In this document: one piece after another, positions 26,334 to 35,412 of the stretch
Layout: every line of letters begins with the position of its first letter
How positions within the stretch are numbered: the stretch's first letter is position 1
Origin: Marinobacter sp. NP-4(2019)
Lineage (GTDB): Bacteria > Pseudomonadota > Gammaproteobacteria > Pseudomonadales > Oleiphilaceae
Direction of reading: 5' to 3'
Assembly (NCBI RefSeq): GCF_003994855.1
Contig: NZ_CP034142.1
Coordinates: forward strand, 1,984,001-2,048,000
DNA length: 64,000 nucleotides
Position numbers and translations under genes: made by a program
The notes under the pieces: model-generated
What the model was told of the DNA's origin: nothing
The model's database searches: none
What the model saw: only the letters and a program-made list of their open reading frames with translations

Positions 26334-27505
26334 TGCCCGGCTTGTTTAGTGGGTCATCGCTTGCACGCCTGACTGCCCTGATGGTTTTGCCGTTGCTGAT
26401 CGTGGGCTGCAGTACCAATGAGCCGTTTGAAGAACCGGCACCGGTGCCCGATATAGAGGGTAGCGTTGAGCTGAAGCGGGTGTGGACCATGGATGTGGGC
26501 GACGGCCATGGGGACCAGTTCCTCTACCTGACTCCGCTGAATACGGGCGAGCTGCTGTATGCCGCTTCGGCAAACGGCGAGGTGTATGCAGTCGAATCCG
26601 GTAATGGAAAGGTTGTCTGGTTCAAGGATCTGGATGCCCAGGTATTCGCCGGTGTTGGCGGTGACCGGGAACAGCTTTATCTGGTGACTCGTGATGCCAG
26701 CCTGATGGCCCTGTCCCGGGAAAACGGGGAGGTAATGTGGGAGGCCTCCCTGCCAAATGAGGTTCTGGCCACACCGCAGTCCAATGGTACGATTGTTGTC
26801 GTTCAGACGACGGACGGCAAGGTGTTGTCGTTTAATACGGAAACCGGCGAAAAAGCCTGGCAGTACGACAGTGTGGTGCCGGTCTTGTCCATGCGGGCTG
26901 CGGCTCCGCCGCTGGTTGGCAGCGAGCTGGTATTGGCCGGTTTTGCCAACGGCAGGTTAATGGCACTGGCCTCGGACAGTGGCCAGCCAGTCTGGCAATA
27001 TGAAGTGGGGCAGCCGCAAGGTCGTACGGAACTCGAGCGCCTGGTGGACGTGACCAGTCAGCCGCTGATTCTGGAGAACGCAGCGCTGGTTGTTGGCTAT
27101 CAGGGTAAGCTGGCGCTGGTGAACCTGCGCAACGGTGACGAAATCTGGAGTCGGGAGGCATCGAGTCTGCACTCTCCGATGATCGGCGCCGGTAACATCT
27201 ACGTGTCGTCTGCGAATGGTGATATCAAGGCCTTTCGCGGCTCGGACCGTCGCGAATTGTGGACTCAGGACCGGCTGTCCTGGCGCCAGACTACCCAGCC
27301 GGTTGTCTATGATGACTATCTGCTTGTTGGTGACTTCGAGGGGTACATTCACATAATGTCCCTCGAAGACGGTTCATTGCAGGGGCAGTTGGAATTCGAC
27401 GATGACGGACTACGCGTGCCAGCCCAGCGGCTGCGTAACGGTAATCTGCTGGTTTATGGAAATAGCGGTAAGATGACCGTTTTTGAACTCAAGGAACGCG
27501 ACTGA
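26333..27505 (+). CDS. bamB: Outer-membrane assembly lipoprotein BamB
   Basis: BamB is a beta-propeller lipoprotein of the BAM complex that inserts beta-barrel proteins into the outer membrane. The 390-residue precursor has a signal peptide with lipobox IVGC near residue 25. It then shows repeated PQQ-like blades such as GEVYAVESGNGKVVWF, SLMALSRENGEVMWE and KVLSFNTETGEKAWQY, with about eight blades by spacing. The length matches E. coli BamB (392). It lies between yfgM and der as in E. coli, and a clear terminator follows. Confidence 0.95.
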   Translation: MPGLFSGSSLARLTALMVLPLLIVGCSTNEPFEEPAPVPDIEGSVELKRVWTMDVGDGHGDQFLYLTPLNTGELLYAASANGEVYAVESGNGKVVWFKDLDAQVFAGVGGDREQLYLVTRDASLMALSRENGEVMWEASLPNEVLATPQSNGTIVVVQTTDGKVLSFNTETGEKAWQYDSVVPVLSMRAAAPPLVGSELVLAGFANGRLMALASDSGQPVWQYEVGQPQGRTELERLVDVTSQPLILENAALVVGYQGKLALVNLRNGDEIWSREASSLHSPMIGAGNIYVSSANGDIKAFRGSDRRELWTQDRLSWRQTTQPVVYDDYLLVGDFEGYIHIMSLEDGSLQGQLEFDDDGLRVPAQRLRNGNLLVYGNSGKMTVFELKERD

Positions 27506-27517
27506 GCGCGTCCTTCT

Positions 27518-27546
27518 CCGGGCCCATAAGGGCCCGGTCACTCTTT
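27518..27546 (+). terminator. Intrinsic terminator after bamB
   Basis: A perfect eight-base-pair GC stem (CCGGGCCC at 27518-27525, GGGCCCGG at 27530-27537) encloses the loop ATAA. A short T4 run sits a few bases after it. It lies 13 bases after the bamB stop and 15 bases before the der start. Confidence 0.75.
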
Positions 27547-27560
27547 TGTAGCGAAACTAT

Positions 27561-28985
27561 ATGATTCCTGTAATCGCCCTCGTGGGCCGCCCCAATGTCG
27601 GTAAATCGACGCTTTTCAATCAGATGACGCGGTCCCGGGATGCGCTGGTTGCCGATTTCCCCGGGCTGACCCGCGACCGTAAATACGGTGAAGGCACCTA
27701 TGAAGGCCAACGGTTTATCGTCATTGATACCGGCGGTCTGACCGGTGATGATGAGCAAGGGCTAGATGCGGAAATGGCGCGCCAGTCCCTTCAGGCGGTT
27801 GAGGAAGCGGACATTGTGCTGTTCCTGGTGGACGGCCGTGCTGGCCTCACCAGCGGTGATGAGGTGATTGCCAATCATCTCCGTAAGACCGGAAAGCGGG
27901 CGCACCTGGTCGTCAACAAAACCGACGGTCAGGACCCGGATATTGCCGCCGCTGATTTCTACAGTCTTGGTTTCGAGTCCACGTTCCTGATCGCCGCGTC
28001 CCATAACCGCGGCATTCGTTCGCTGCTGGAAAGCTTGCTGCCCTCTGCGGAAGAGATGGAAGAGCAGGATCGTGCCGAGCGCTATCCTGGCATCCGCATT
28101 GGTGTGGTCGGGCGCCCGAATGTGGGTAAGTCGACCCTGGTCAACCGCATGCTGGGCGAAGACCGTGTTGTGGTGTACGACATGCCGGGTACCACACGGG
28201 ACAGTGTCTATATCCCTTACGAACGTCAGGGCAGTCAGTACACGCTGATCGATACCGCCGGGGTTCGCCGCCGCAAGAATGTCCGTGAAGTGGTCGAGAA
28301 GTTCTCCATTATCAAGACGCTGCAGGCCATCGAAGACGCCCACGTAGTGATTCTGGTCATTGACGCGCGGGAAGGGCTGGTGGACCAGGATCTGCACCTG
28401 ATCGGGTTTGTGCTGGATGCGGGACGGTCACTGGTGATTGCGGTCAACAAATGGGATGGCATGGATCCGGAGGAGCGTGCCCGTGTGAAGGAGCAGGTCC
28501 GGCGTCGGCTCGACTTTCTCGACTATGCCGACAAGCACTACATCTCGGCGCTGCATGGTTCAGGTGTTGGCGTGATGTATGAGTCTGTGCAGGCCTGTTA
28601 CGAATCGGCGATGGCAAAATGGCCGACCAACCGGCTCACCGCCATTCTTCAGGATGCCATTGCCCAGCATCAGCCGCCGATGGTGCAGGGCCGGCGCATC
28701 AAGTTGCGTTATGGGCACCAGGGGGGCTCGAATCCACCAGTGATTGTGGTCCACGGCAACCAGACGGATGCGCTTCCCGGCTCCTACAAGCGCTACCTGG
28801 AAAATACCTTCCGTAAGGTCCTTAATGTCACCGGGTCCCCGATCCGCTTTGAGTTCCGCTCCAGCGAGAACCCTTTCGCTGGCAAGGTTGACCGTCTGAC
28901 ACCGCGTCAGCGGGTCAAGAAAGACAACGACCTGAAAGCCGGCCGTCGTCCGAAGAAACAGCGAATGAAGAGCAAGAAACGGTAA
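27561..28985 (+). CDS. der: Ribosome biogenesis GTPase Der (EngA)
   Basis: Der is an essential GTPase with two tandem G domains that helps mature the 50S subunit. The 474-residue protein has GRPNVGKS (G1) near residues 8-15 and again near 184-191, with DTGG and DTAG (G3) and NKTD and NKWD (G4) in the two domains. A KH-like domain follows from about residue 360, then a strongly basic tail (RRPKKQRMKSKKR). All parts are intact. The gene converges on pta, whose stop codon lies 16 bases away; only a GC stem without a T run (28992-29015) separates them. Confidence 0.97.
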   Translation: MIPVIALVGRPNVGKSTLFNQMTRSRDALVADFPGLTRDRKYGEGTYEGQRFIVIDTGGLTGDDEQGLDAEMARQSLQAVEEADIVLFLVDGRAGLTSGDEVIANHLRKTGKRAHLVVNKTDGQDPDIAAADFYSLGFESTFLIAASHNRGIRSLLESLLPSAEEMEEQDRAERYPGIRIGVVGRPNVGKSTLVNRMLGEDRVVVYDMPGTTRDSVYIPYERQGSQYTLIDTAGVRRRKNVREVVEKFSIIKTLQAIEDAHVVILVIDAREGLVDQDLHLIGFVLDAGRSLVIAVNKWDGMDPEERARVKEQVRRRLDFLDYADKHYISALHGSGVGVMYESVQACYESAMAKWPTNRLTAILQDAIAQHQPPMVQGRRIKLRYGHQGGSNPPVIVVHGNQTDALPGSYKRYLENTFRKVLNVTGSPIRFEFRSSENPFAGKVDRLTPRQRVKKDNDLKAGRRPKKQRMKSKKR

Positions 28986-29000
28986 ACGATGGCGGGGCGG

Positions 29001-31154
29001 TCAAGCCAGCCCCGCACTCTTGACCTGCTTTGCCTGAACCGCCGTAATGGCAATGGTAAAGACAATGTCCTCCACCAACGCGCCCCGTGACAGGTCATTG
29101 ACCGGCTTCCTGAGACCCTGAAGCATGGGGCCGATACTGACCACGTTCGCACTGCGTTGCACCGCCTTGTAGGTGGTATTGCCAGTGTTGAGATCCGGGA
29201 AGATAAACACCGTTGCGCGACCGGCTACCTTGCTGTCCGGTGCCTTGCTCCTGCCCACGCTGTCGATGGCCGCCGCGTCGTATTGCAGCGGGCCGTCGAT
29301 CAGCAGGTCCGGGCGACGCTCCCGGGCAATGCGGGTCGCTTCCCTCACTTTCTCCACGTCCTGACCGCTGCCGGATTCTCCGGTGCTGTAACTGATCATC
29401 GCCACGACGGGCTCAATACCGAACGCTTCTGCTGACTGGGCACTCTGGATGGCAATGTCTGCCAGCTCCTCGGCATTCGGGTCCGGGTTGATGGCGCAGT
29501 CGCCATAGACCACGACCTGCTGGGGCAGCAACATGAAGAATACGGATGAAACTACCTTGGCCTCATCATGGGTCTTGATCAGCTGTAGGGCAGGGCGCAC
29601 GGTGTTAGCGGTGGTGTGGACTGCACCTGACACCAATCCATCGGCTTCATCCATGGCCACCATCATGGTGCCAAGCACGACATTATCCTCAAGCATGGCT
29701 TCGGCCATATCGGGGGTGAGGCCCTTATGTTTGCGCAGTTCCACCATGGGTTGAATGTACTGGCCACGAACCTTGGCGGGATCGATGATCTCGATGTCCT
29801 CGGGCAGGCTCAGCCCCAGGGATTTTGCGACGTTTGCGACCTCGCCGGGGCTGCCAATAAGGGCGCACCGTGCCAGGCCTCGCTGGTGGCAGATGATCGC
29901 CGCCTGTACGGTTCTAGGCTCGTTCCCTTCCGGCAGGACAATGCGTTTCGCGGCGGCCCTTGCACGCTCGGACAACAGGTAGCGGAAGGCCGGGGGTGAA
30001 AGCCGGCTCTGGCGCTGAACCTTCAGGTGTTCCTGGAGCCAGTCGGTATCCACCCGGGTAGCAACGGCTTCCATCGCCTTCTCGATGCGATCGGGATCGT
30101 CAATCGGAATGGCGGCTGACAGGTTGGCCAGGCGGTGGGCGGTCTCGTAGGTATTGGTTTTCGCCCGCAGTACCGGAAGTCCGGTGTCCAGGGCCCTTCT
30201 ACACAGATCAACCACCCGATTATCGGGCATCAGGTCGCCGGTGAGCATCAGCCCCGCCAGGGGAACGCCGTTCAGTGCCGCCACTGCAGTGGCCACGATA
30301 ACGTCTTCCCGGTCACCCGGAGTGACCATCAGCGTGCCTGGTTTCAGGGTATCGATCATGTTCCTGATGGTACGTGCGCAAACCGATACCTTTTGTACCC
30401 TGCGTGACTGCATCTGGCCCTCATGCAGTACCGGTACCTGCAGTTCCCTGGCGATGTCCGACACCCGAACGGCCAGCAGCTCCGGTTGCCACGGGATGCA
30501 GGCCAGCAGGCGGAATCGCCCATTTGCAAACACCTTGCAGTCGTTCTGGAAATCAATGGGGGTGTTGGCAGCTTCCGAGTTGACCCTGGGTGTAAACTCC
30601 GATTTTTCGGGCTCGCCCACCTTGTTCAGGATGATGCCGATGACATCGGGGTCAGAAGGATTGGCAAACAGGCGTGAGGAGAAATCCAGTTCTTCGTCGA
30701 GCTCCTGTGCCGTTGAGTTCTTCGGAGTGCTCACCAGCACAACTTCCGACCCCAGGTTGCGTGCCAACTCGACGTTCAGCCGGGCGATGTAGGCTTCGCT
30801 CCGGTCCGGTACCAGGCCTTCAATGATCACGACATCAACGGTCTTGGCGACTTTCTGGTATTCGCCGACGACGGTTTCCATCAGTAGGTCGGCTTTGCCT
30901 TTGTTCAGTAACTGCTGCGCTTCTCTCAGGCTCATGGGATCCGGCGGTTCGAGATGGCTGCGTGCCCGCACAAAGGCCACCGAGGGATCCTTGCCAGCGT
31001 TATGCTGGGATTCTCCCTGATGAACTGACTGGCTGAAGGGCTTATAGAATCCGACGCTGACGCCCACTCGCTCCAGAGCCCTGAGAAGGCCAAGGCAGAC
31101 GGAGGTCAGGCCTGAATCCATGGAGGTTGGCGCAATAAACAGGTTCTTTGCCAT
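29001..31154 (-). CDS. pta: Phosphate acetyltransferase
   Basis: Pta converts acetyl-CoA and phosphate to acetyl phosphate and CoA; with AckA it connects acetate to acetyl-CoA. The 717-residue protein is the long form: an N-terminal P-loop-like region beginning NLFIAPTSMDSGLTSV, a DRTGG domain (about residues 215-330), and the C-terminal catalytic PTA domain from about residue 385 (ERARAAAKRIVLPEGNEPRTVQAA, split by the family core DEADGLVSGAVH). An AAGGAT ribosome site precedes the ATG. It lies 28 bases after ackA, so the two form an operon. Confidence 0.96.
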   Translation of the reverse strand: MAKNLFIAPTSMDSGLTSVCLGLLRALERVGVSVGFYKPFSQSVHQGESQHNAGKDPSVAFVRARSHLEPPDPMSLREAQQLLNKGKADLLMETVVGEYQKVAKTVDVVIIEGLVPDRSEAYIARLNVELARNLGSEVVLVSTPKNSTAQELDEELDFSSRLFANPSDPDVIGIILNKVGEPEKSEFTPRVNSEAANTPIDFQNDCKVFANGRFRLLACIPWQPELLAVRVSDIARELQVPVLHEGQMQSRRVQKVSVCARTIRNMIDTLKPGTLMVTPGDREDVIVATAVAALNGVPLAGLMLTGDLMPDNRVVDLCRRALDTGLPVLRAKTNTYETAHRLANLSAAIPIDDPDRIEKAMEAVATRVDTDWLQEHLKVQRQSRLSPPAFRYLLSERARAAAKRIVLPEGNEPRTVQAAIICHQRGLARCALIGSPGEVANVAKSLGLSLPEDIEIIDPAKVRGQYIQPMVELRKHKGLTPDMAEAMLEDNVVLGTMMVAMDEADGLVSGAVHTTANTVRPALQLIKTHDEAKVVSSVFFMLLPQQVVVYGDCAINPDPNAEELADIAIQSAQSAEAFGIEPVVAMISYSTGESGSGQDVEKVREATRIARERRPDLLIDGPLQYDAAAIDSVGRSKAPDSKVAGRATVFIFPDLNTGNTTYKAVQRSANVVSIGPMLQGLRKPVNDLSRGALVEDIVFTIAITAVQAKQVKSAGLA

Positions 31155-31182
31155 ACAGGTATCCTTGCAGGTGATGCAGTAT

Positions 31183-32379
31183 TCAGCTGTGGCTCACGGT
31201 GCCGCTGGTTTCGAGGGCTTCCCGGGCGATGACCCGTTCTTCGTTGGTGGGAATGACCATCACCTTGAAACGGCTGTCCTCCCGGTTGATACGACCATCC
31301 GTCTTATTTCCGTGCTGCCGGTTGAGGGAAGGGGCGATGGCGAAGCCGGTCAGGTGTAGATGGCTGAGGGTCTTTGCTCTGACCATGGCGCTGTTTTCCC
31401 CAATCCCTCCGGTAAAGACCAGGGCATCCAGTTCCCGGAGGGAGGCCATCATGGCACTGATGTAACGGGCCAGACGAAAACAGAACACCTCAATGGCCAC
31501 GATCGAGGGTTCATGGCCCTGGTCGGCCAGTTCGCTGAGGGTCCTCATATCATTGGTTTTTTCCGAGAGCCCCAGTAATCCGCTTTCGTTGTTGAGAATC
31601 CGGTGGAGGCTTTCTGCGCTGATGTCCTTGGTTTCCAGGAACTCAAACAGTCCGGGGTCGATGTCACCGCTACGGGTGCCCATCACCAAGCCTTCCAGGG
31701 GAGTGAGTCCCATGCTGGTATCCACACTGATGCCGTCACGGATGGCGGTAATACTGCAGCCGTTACCAAGGTGGGCCGAGATGATGGAGGTTTCACCCGG
31801 CGCCTTGCCCAGCAGGCGGGCCGTTTCTGTGGCCATGAAGTTGTGACTGGTGCCGTGGAAGCCGTAACGGCGAACACCCCAGTCGCGGTAGAACCGGTAG
31901 GGTAATGCGTAGAGATAGGCGTGCCGTGGCAGCGTCTGATGGAAGGCGGTATCAAACACCGCCACCTGAGGAACATCCGGAAACAGCTCGGTGGTGGCGT
32001 CTATACCCGTGAGGTTGACCGGGTTGTGAAGCGGGGCCAGGCCTGCGCAATCCTCGATGGCCTGACGGACGCTATCGTCTATCAGTGCGGCCTCGCGGAA
32101 GGTTTCGCCGCCGTGCACCACGCGATGGCCAATGGCCACGGGAGGCGACGTCAGCAGACTGAGCTCACGAAAGGCCGACACCAGGGCCTGAAGGGCGTCC
32201 CGGTGACCAGCGCCACTTTGCAGTGGAATGTCCCGGGAATGTCCCGTAATTCTGGCGAAGGCATCGCTTTTGCCGATTCTCTCGGCCAGGGCTGATGTGA
32301 GCTGCCTGAGGTTAATATCAAACAATGCAACTTTCAGGGAAGAGCTGCCGCAGTTAACAACGAGTATGGTGTCTTCCAT
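31183..32379 (-). CDS. ackA: Acetate kinase
   Basis: AckA interconverts acetyl phosphate and ADP with acetate and ATP. The 398-residue protein has the N-terminal phosphate-binding motif VVNCGSSSLKVALFD, the catalytic arginine and histidine regions (GHRVVHGG; AHLGNGCSI), and the C-terminal FTGGIGENSAMVRA motif. Length matches E. coli AckA (400). It is preceded on the same strand by a GGDEF-EAL gene only 22 bases away and followed by pta. I see no strong separate promoter in that short gap, so its transcription may begin upstream. Confidence 0.96.
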   Translation of the reverse strand: MEDTILVVNCGSSSLKVALFDINLRQLTSALAERIGKSDAFARITGHSRDIPLQSGAGHRDALQALVSAFRELSLLTSPPVAIGHRVVHGGETFREAALIDDSVRQAIEDCAGLAPLHNPVNLTGIDATTELFPDVPQVAVFDTAFHQTLPRHAYLYALPYRFYRDWGVRRYGFHGTSHNFMATETARLLGKAPGETSIISAHLGNGCSITAIRDGISVDTSMGLTPLEGLVMGTRSGDIDPGLFEFLETKDISAESLHRILNNESGLLGLSEKTNDMRTLSELADQGHEPSIVAIEVFCFRLARYISAMMASLRELDALVFTGGIGENSAMVRAKTLSHLHLTGFAIAPSLNRQHGNKTDGRINREDSRFKVMVIPTNEERVIAREALETSGTVSHS

Positions 32380-32401
32380 GGGTGGTCCGTTCTGGTATGT
32401 G

Positions 32402-34819
32402 TCAGGCTTTAGCGCGATGGTTGGTACTTAGCCATTTTTCAAATGCTTCTTCCGGCATCGGACGACTGTAAAAATAGCCTTGGGAGTAGTCACAACCTTC
32501 GAGCTGCAGGAAATGGGTCTGGGCCTCTTCTTCCACCCCCTCTGCAATAACCTTTAAGCCCAGGCTGTGAGCCATGTTAATAATGGCCCTGACCAGGGAT
32601 GCGTCATCCTGCTCCCTGAGGACATCCTGGACAAAGGATTTGTCAATTTTCAGGGTGTCGAAAGGGTAGCTCTTGAGATAGCTCAGGGCAGAGTACCCCG
32701 TGCCGAAATCATCCACTGATAATCGGATTCCGGCCTGGTCCAGGTATTTCAGAATCTCTGCGGTTTCAATAGTGTTGTCGAGTATCAACCGCTCTGTAAT
32801 TTCCAGTTCGAGACACTCGGCCTCCAGGCCGCTGGCTTCCAACGCTTTCATGACGGTGGCGCTGAAACCCGGGTCCCGAAACTGCCGAGGGGATACGTTA
32901 ACCGAGACACCGACTTTGTTGCCAGTGATTTCATGCCATTTCATGGCCTGGTTGCAGGCTTCGTGGAGCACCCATTCGCCGATCGGAATGATCAGTCCGG
33001 TTTCCTCAGCGAGGGGGATGAAGCGATCCGGCATGACCATGCCCATGCTGGCATTGTTCCAGCGAATCAGGGCTTCCGCCGAGCTCAGGGCGCCGGTGTC
33101 GGTCCGGACGATGGGCTGGAAGTAGAGCTCGAATTCGTTCTGTTCCAGTGCGCGGCGCATCCGCGATTCCATCTGAAGCCGGTCGTGGGAGACTTCCGTC
33201 ATCTCCGGTACAAAGCGGGCATAGGAACTCTTGCCTTTGTGCTTGGCCTGGTACATTGCTGCGTCAGCGTGTTGTAGCAGCGTGCCACTGTTATCGGAGT
33301 CGGTCGGGAAAATCGCGATGCCAATACTGGTCGTGACAAAGACTTCCTGATTATCGAGAAGGTAGGCAGGTTCAAACGTCTTCAGTATCCGTTCCGCTAC
33401 CTGGGATGTGGCATCGGCGTCTGTCAGCCCTGGCAGGATCACCAGGAATTCATCACCGCCGAGCCGGGCGACGGTGCTGGTGCCGCGAAGGCAACTGGAA
33501 ATACGGCGCGCTGCTTCGATCAGCAGATTGTCGCCGGCATCGTGCCCCATGGTGTCATTGATATGCTTGAAGTTATCGAGGTCCAGGAACATCACGCCAA
33601 CCAGTGAGTTTTCCCGTCTGGCCTGAGCCAGCGCCAGCTTCAGGCGATCGAGGGCAAGCATTCGGTTCGGCAGTCCGGTCAGGATGTCATAGTTGGCCTG
33701 GCGTAGCAGTTGCTGCTCATAACGTTTGCGGATGCTGATGTCTTCACCCAGGATCAGGTACCCCGTTGCTTCGCCATTGGAGTCCTTGATGGGGGTTACG
33801 ATCAGCTGTTCCCAGAATCGCTCACCGTTGCGGCGTATGCTGTTCACTTCCCCCTGCCAGACACCGACCCGTTGAACCTGCAGACGAATGGACTGCCAGA
33901 GGTGTCGTGATTCCCGGTGATCCATTGCGTTGTCGGAGATGGCGCCGGGGTGTTTACCGATAATGTCGTTGGCATCGTGGCCCGTCAGTTGGGTGAATTT
34001 CTGGTTGGCAAATTCAATCCTCCACTGACGGTCACAGATCAGTACTGACGACGGGCTTTGTTCAATGGCCTTGGAAAACTTGCGGATTTGTGCGGCATCT
34101 CGCTGTTGCCGGGCAACATCTTCATTCAGTCGTTCACGCATCTGGTTGATGGCATCGGTTACCTGGGCAAGTTCATCCCGACGGTTTAACGGTGTGTCCG
34201 GTCGGTCAAGGGTGAGTGGTTCCGCGAGGTTGGTCAGGGAAAAATGACGGGCATAGTTCGCCATGGTGGACAGGTGGCGAGCCACGAAATGCTGGAAAAT
34301 CCAGATAATCAGAATGGAAACCAGAAATGTCTTGAAGAACTGGGTCACCAGGATAACCCCGACCTTACGTCTCATTTCGTTATACACACGGCCCAGATCG
34401 GCGGTCACCGTCAATGCCCCGAGCTTGAACATTTCGTCACCTCGATGAATGAGGTCGAAGCTGTGGGATTCTGTTTGAGCGCCGGGTGGTATTTCTCCCA
34501 TGACCAGCTCCGAATCGGGTTCAATACGGAGTCTCAGGTGGACAATGTCCGGTAGGCTGAGGATGCCTTCCATTTGGGTCTGAAGCAGCTTCTGGTCCAG
34601 GGCCCACAGGCTGCGGGCGAGACTGGAGGCGTAGCCTGTTTCCACCACGAGCATGCGGTTATCGATTTGCTGAAGATCCTTTCGGTAGTCGGAATAAAGT
34701 TGGATGGCGGAGGCAATCAGTGTGAAGGCGGAACTAAAGAGAAGTATCCAGGCAAGTAGCCGGAACGACAGGGGAGATCCCGTTCGAAAACGTTGGAGAC
34801 GCGTCGACAGTTTTTGCAT
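32402..34819 (-). CDS. Membrane PAS-GGDEF-EAL cyclic-di-GMP protein
   Basis: This 805-residue inner-membrane protein is predicted to turn over cyclic-di-GMP. The order is: transmembrane helix (residues about 20-40), a periplasmic sensor region (about 45-150), a second transmembrane helix (155-175), a HAMP-like linker (to about 235), PAS (about 245-365), GGDEF (375-530) and EAL (550-795). The GGDEF motif is intact (454-458), but the inhibitory RxxD site reads RGTS (445-448). The EAL side keeps AEAL (581-584), NVSPRQF, ELEITE, DDFGTG (703-708), K724 and EGVE (760-763), so phosphodiesterase activity is likely. It sits 22 bases before ackA-pta. Confidence 0.93.
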   Translation of the reverse strand: MQKLSTRLQRFRTGSPLSFRLLAWILLFSSAFTLIASAIQLYSDYRKDLQQIDNRMLVVETGYASSLARSLWALDQKLLQTQMEGILSLPDIVHLRLRIEPDSELVMGEIPPGAQTESHSFDLIHRGDEMFKLGALTVTADLGRVYNEMRRKVGVILVTQFFKTFLVSILIIWIFQHFVARHLSTMANYARHFSLTNLAEPLTLDRPDTPLNRRDELAQVTDAINQMRERLNEDVARQQRDAAQIRKFSKAIEQSPSSVLICDRQWRIEFANQKFTQLTGHDANDIIGKHPGAISDNAMDHRESRHLWQSIRLQVQRVGVWQGEVNSIRRNGERFWEQLIVTPIKDSNGEATGYLILGEDISIRKRYEQQLLRQANYDILTGLPNRMLALDRLKLALAQARRENSLVGVMFLDLDNFKHINDTMGHDAGDNLLIEAARRISSCLRGTSTVARLGGDEFLVILPGLTDADATSQVAERILKTFEPAYLLDNQEVFVTTSIGIAIFPTDSDNSGTLLQHADAAMYQAKHKGKSSYARFVPEMTEVSHDRLQMESRMRRALEQNEFELYFQPIVRTDTGALSSAEALIRWNNASMGMVMPDRFIPLAEETGLIIPIGEWVLHEACNQAMKWHEITGNKVGVSVNVSPRQFRDPGFSATVMKALEASGLEAECLELEITERLILDNTIETAEILKYLDQAGIRLSVDDFGTGYSALSYLKSYPFDTLKIDKSFVQDVLREQDDASLVRAIINMAHSLGLKVIAEGVEEEAQTHFLQLEGCDYSQGYFYSRPMPEEAFEKWLSTNHRAKA

Positions 34820-35061
34820 GTCGTTACTTCAGCACCCTGACCAGATATTCGTGAAACGAACGGTTCCTTATCCTGAGGACTATAGCAGCAGTTGTTCCCA
34901 AGTGCTTTGCGGATAAAGGAAAGCTCGGGAGAAATGTGGTCCGGTTCCGACTTTCAAAAAAGCCGCGTTGAATTCGTTGGTTTGATGCAGGTCAATAAGA
35001 CACTCGCGTGTTGAGCGTAATCTGAGGCTAATCGGATGAAATGATTAGTGGAGATCGGATT

Positions 35062-35217
35062 ATGTATATGGACGCGGTGGTGATTGCCGGAATTTTAACG
35101 GTGCTGTTGATATTGGCGTTCTTTGTGGGCGTTGGGATCTTTGTTATGAAAGATGCCAGGCGCTCCAGGGAAAAGAGTGCAAAGGTAGGTGCTCATCAGT
35201 CCGGAAAGACTGTTTAG
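35062..35217 (+). CDS. ccoM: 51-residue membrane protein resembling cbb3 oxidase subunit CcoM
   Basis: A short gene encodes MYMDAVVIAG, one transmembrane helix (about residues 6-29), then KDARR and a basic hydrophilic tail of about 20 residues. A GGAGATCGG ribosome site lies before the ATG. From memory, the N-terminal 33 residues align without gaps to CcoM of Pseudomonas stutzeri, a 37-residue single-helix subunit of the cbb3 cytochrome c oxidase (shared pattern M-x2-D-x-VV-x-AG-x2-TV and KDA after the helix). In that species it is also encoded away from the ccoNOP genes. The tail here is longer. The alternative is an unrelated single-helix protein. Confidence 0.62.
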   Translation: MYMDAVVIAGILTVLLILAFFVGVGIFVMKDARRSREKSAKVGAHQSGKTV

Positions 35218-35229
35218 CGTCGGTAAGAT

Positions 35230-35305
35230 TGGCGTCCCCTAGGGGGTTCGAACCCCTGTTGCCGCCGTGAAAGGGCGGAGTCCTAGGCCACTAGACGAAG
35301 GGGAC
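35230..35305 (-). tRNA. tRNA-Glu, anticodon UUC
   Basis: On the minus strand a 76-base tRNA folds with acceptor stem GTCCCCT/AGGGGAC and an anticodon stem CCGCC/GGCGG around CTTTCAC (anticodon TTC). The T-arm is AGGGG/CCCCT with GTTCGAA, and the CCA end is encoded. It reads GAA and GAG. It has its own strong promoter at 35345-35373. Confidence 0.97.
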
Positions 35306-35344
35306 GCAACGTTCTTACTGACTTGCCTCGTCGAGGTGGCGCGT

Positions 35345-35373
35345 ATATTAAGTAAGGCTTAATTCGCTGTCAA
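35345..35373 (-). promoter_or_regulatory. Sigma-70-type promoter of tRNA-Glu
   Basis: On the minus strand, TTGACA (35368-35373) and TAATAT (35345-35350) are separated by 17 bases. Transcription would begin about 30 bases before the mature tRNA. This is one of the best -35/-10 pairs in the window. Confidence 0.8.
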
Positions 35374-35412
35374 ACAGTTTTTCTAAAAAATTACGATGAG
35401 TTGGTAATGCGT

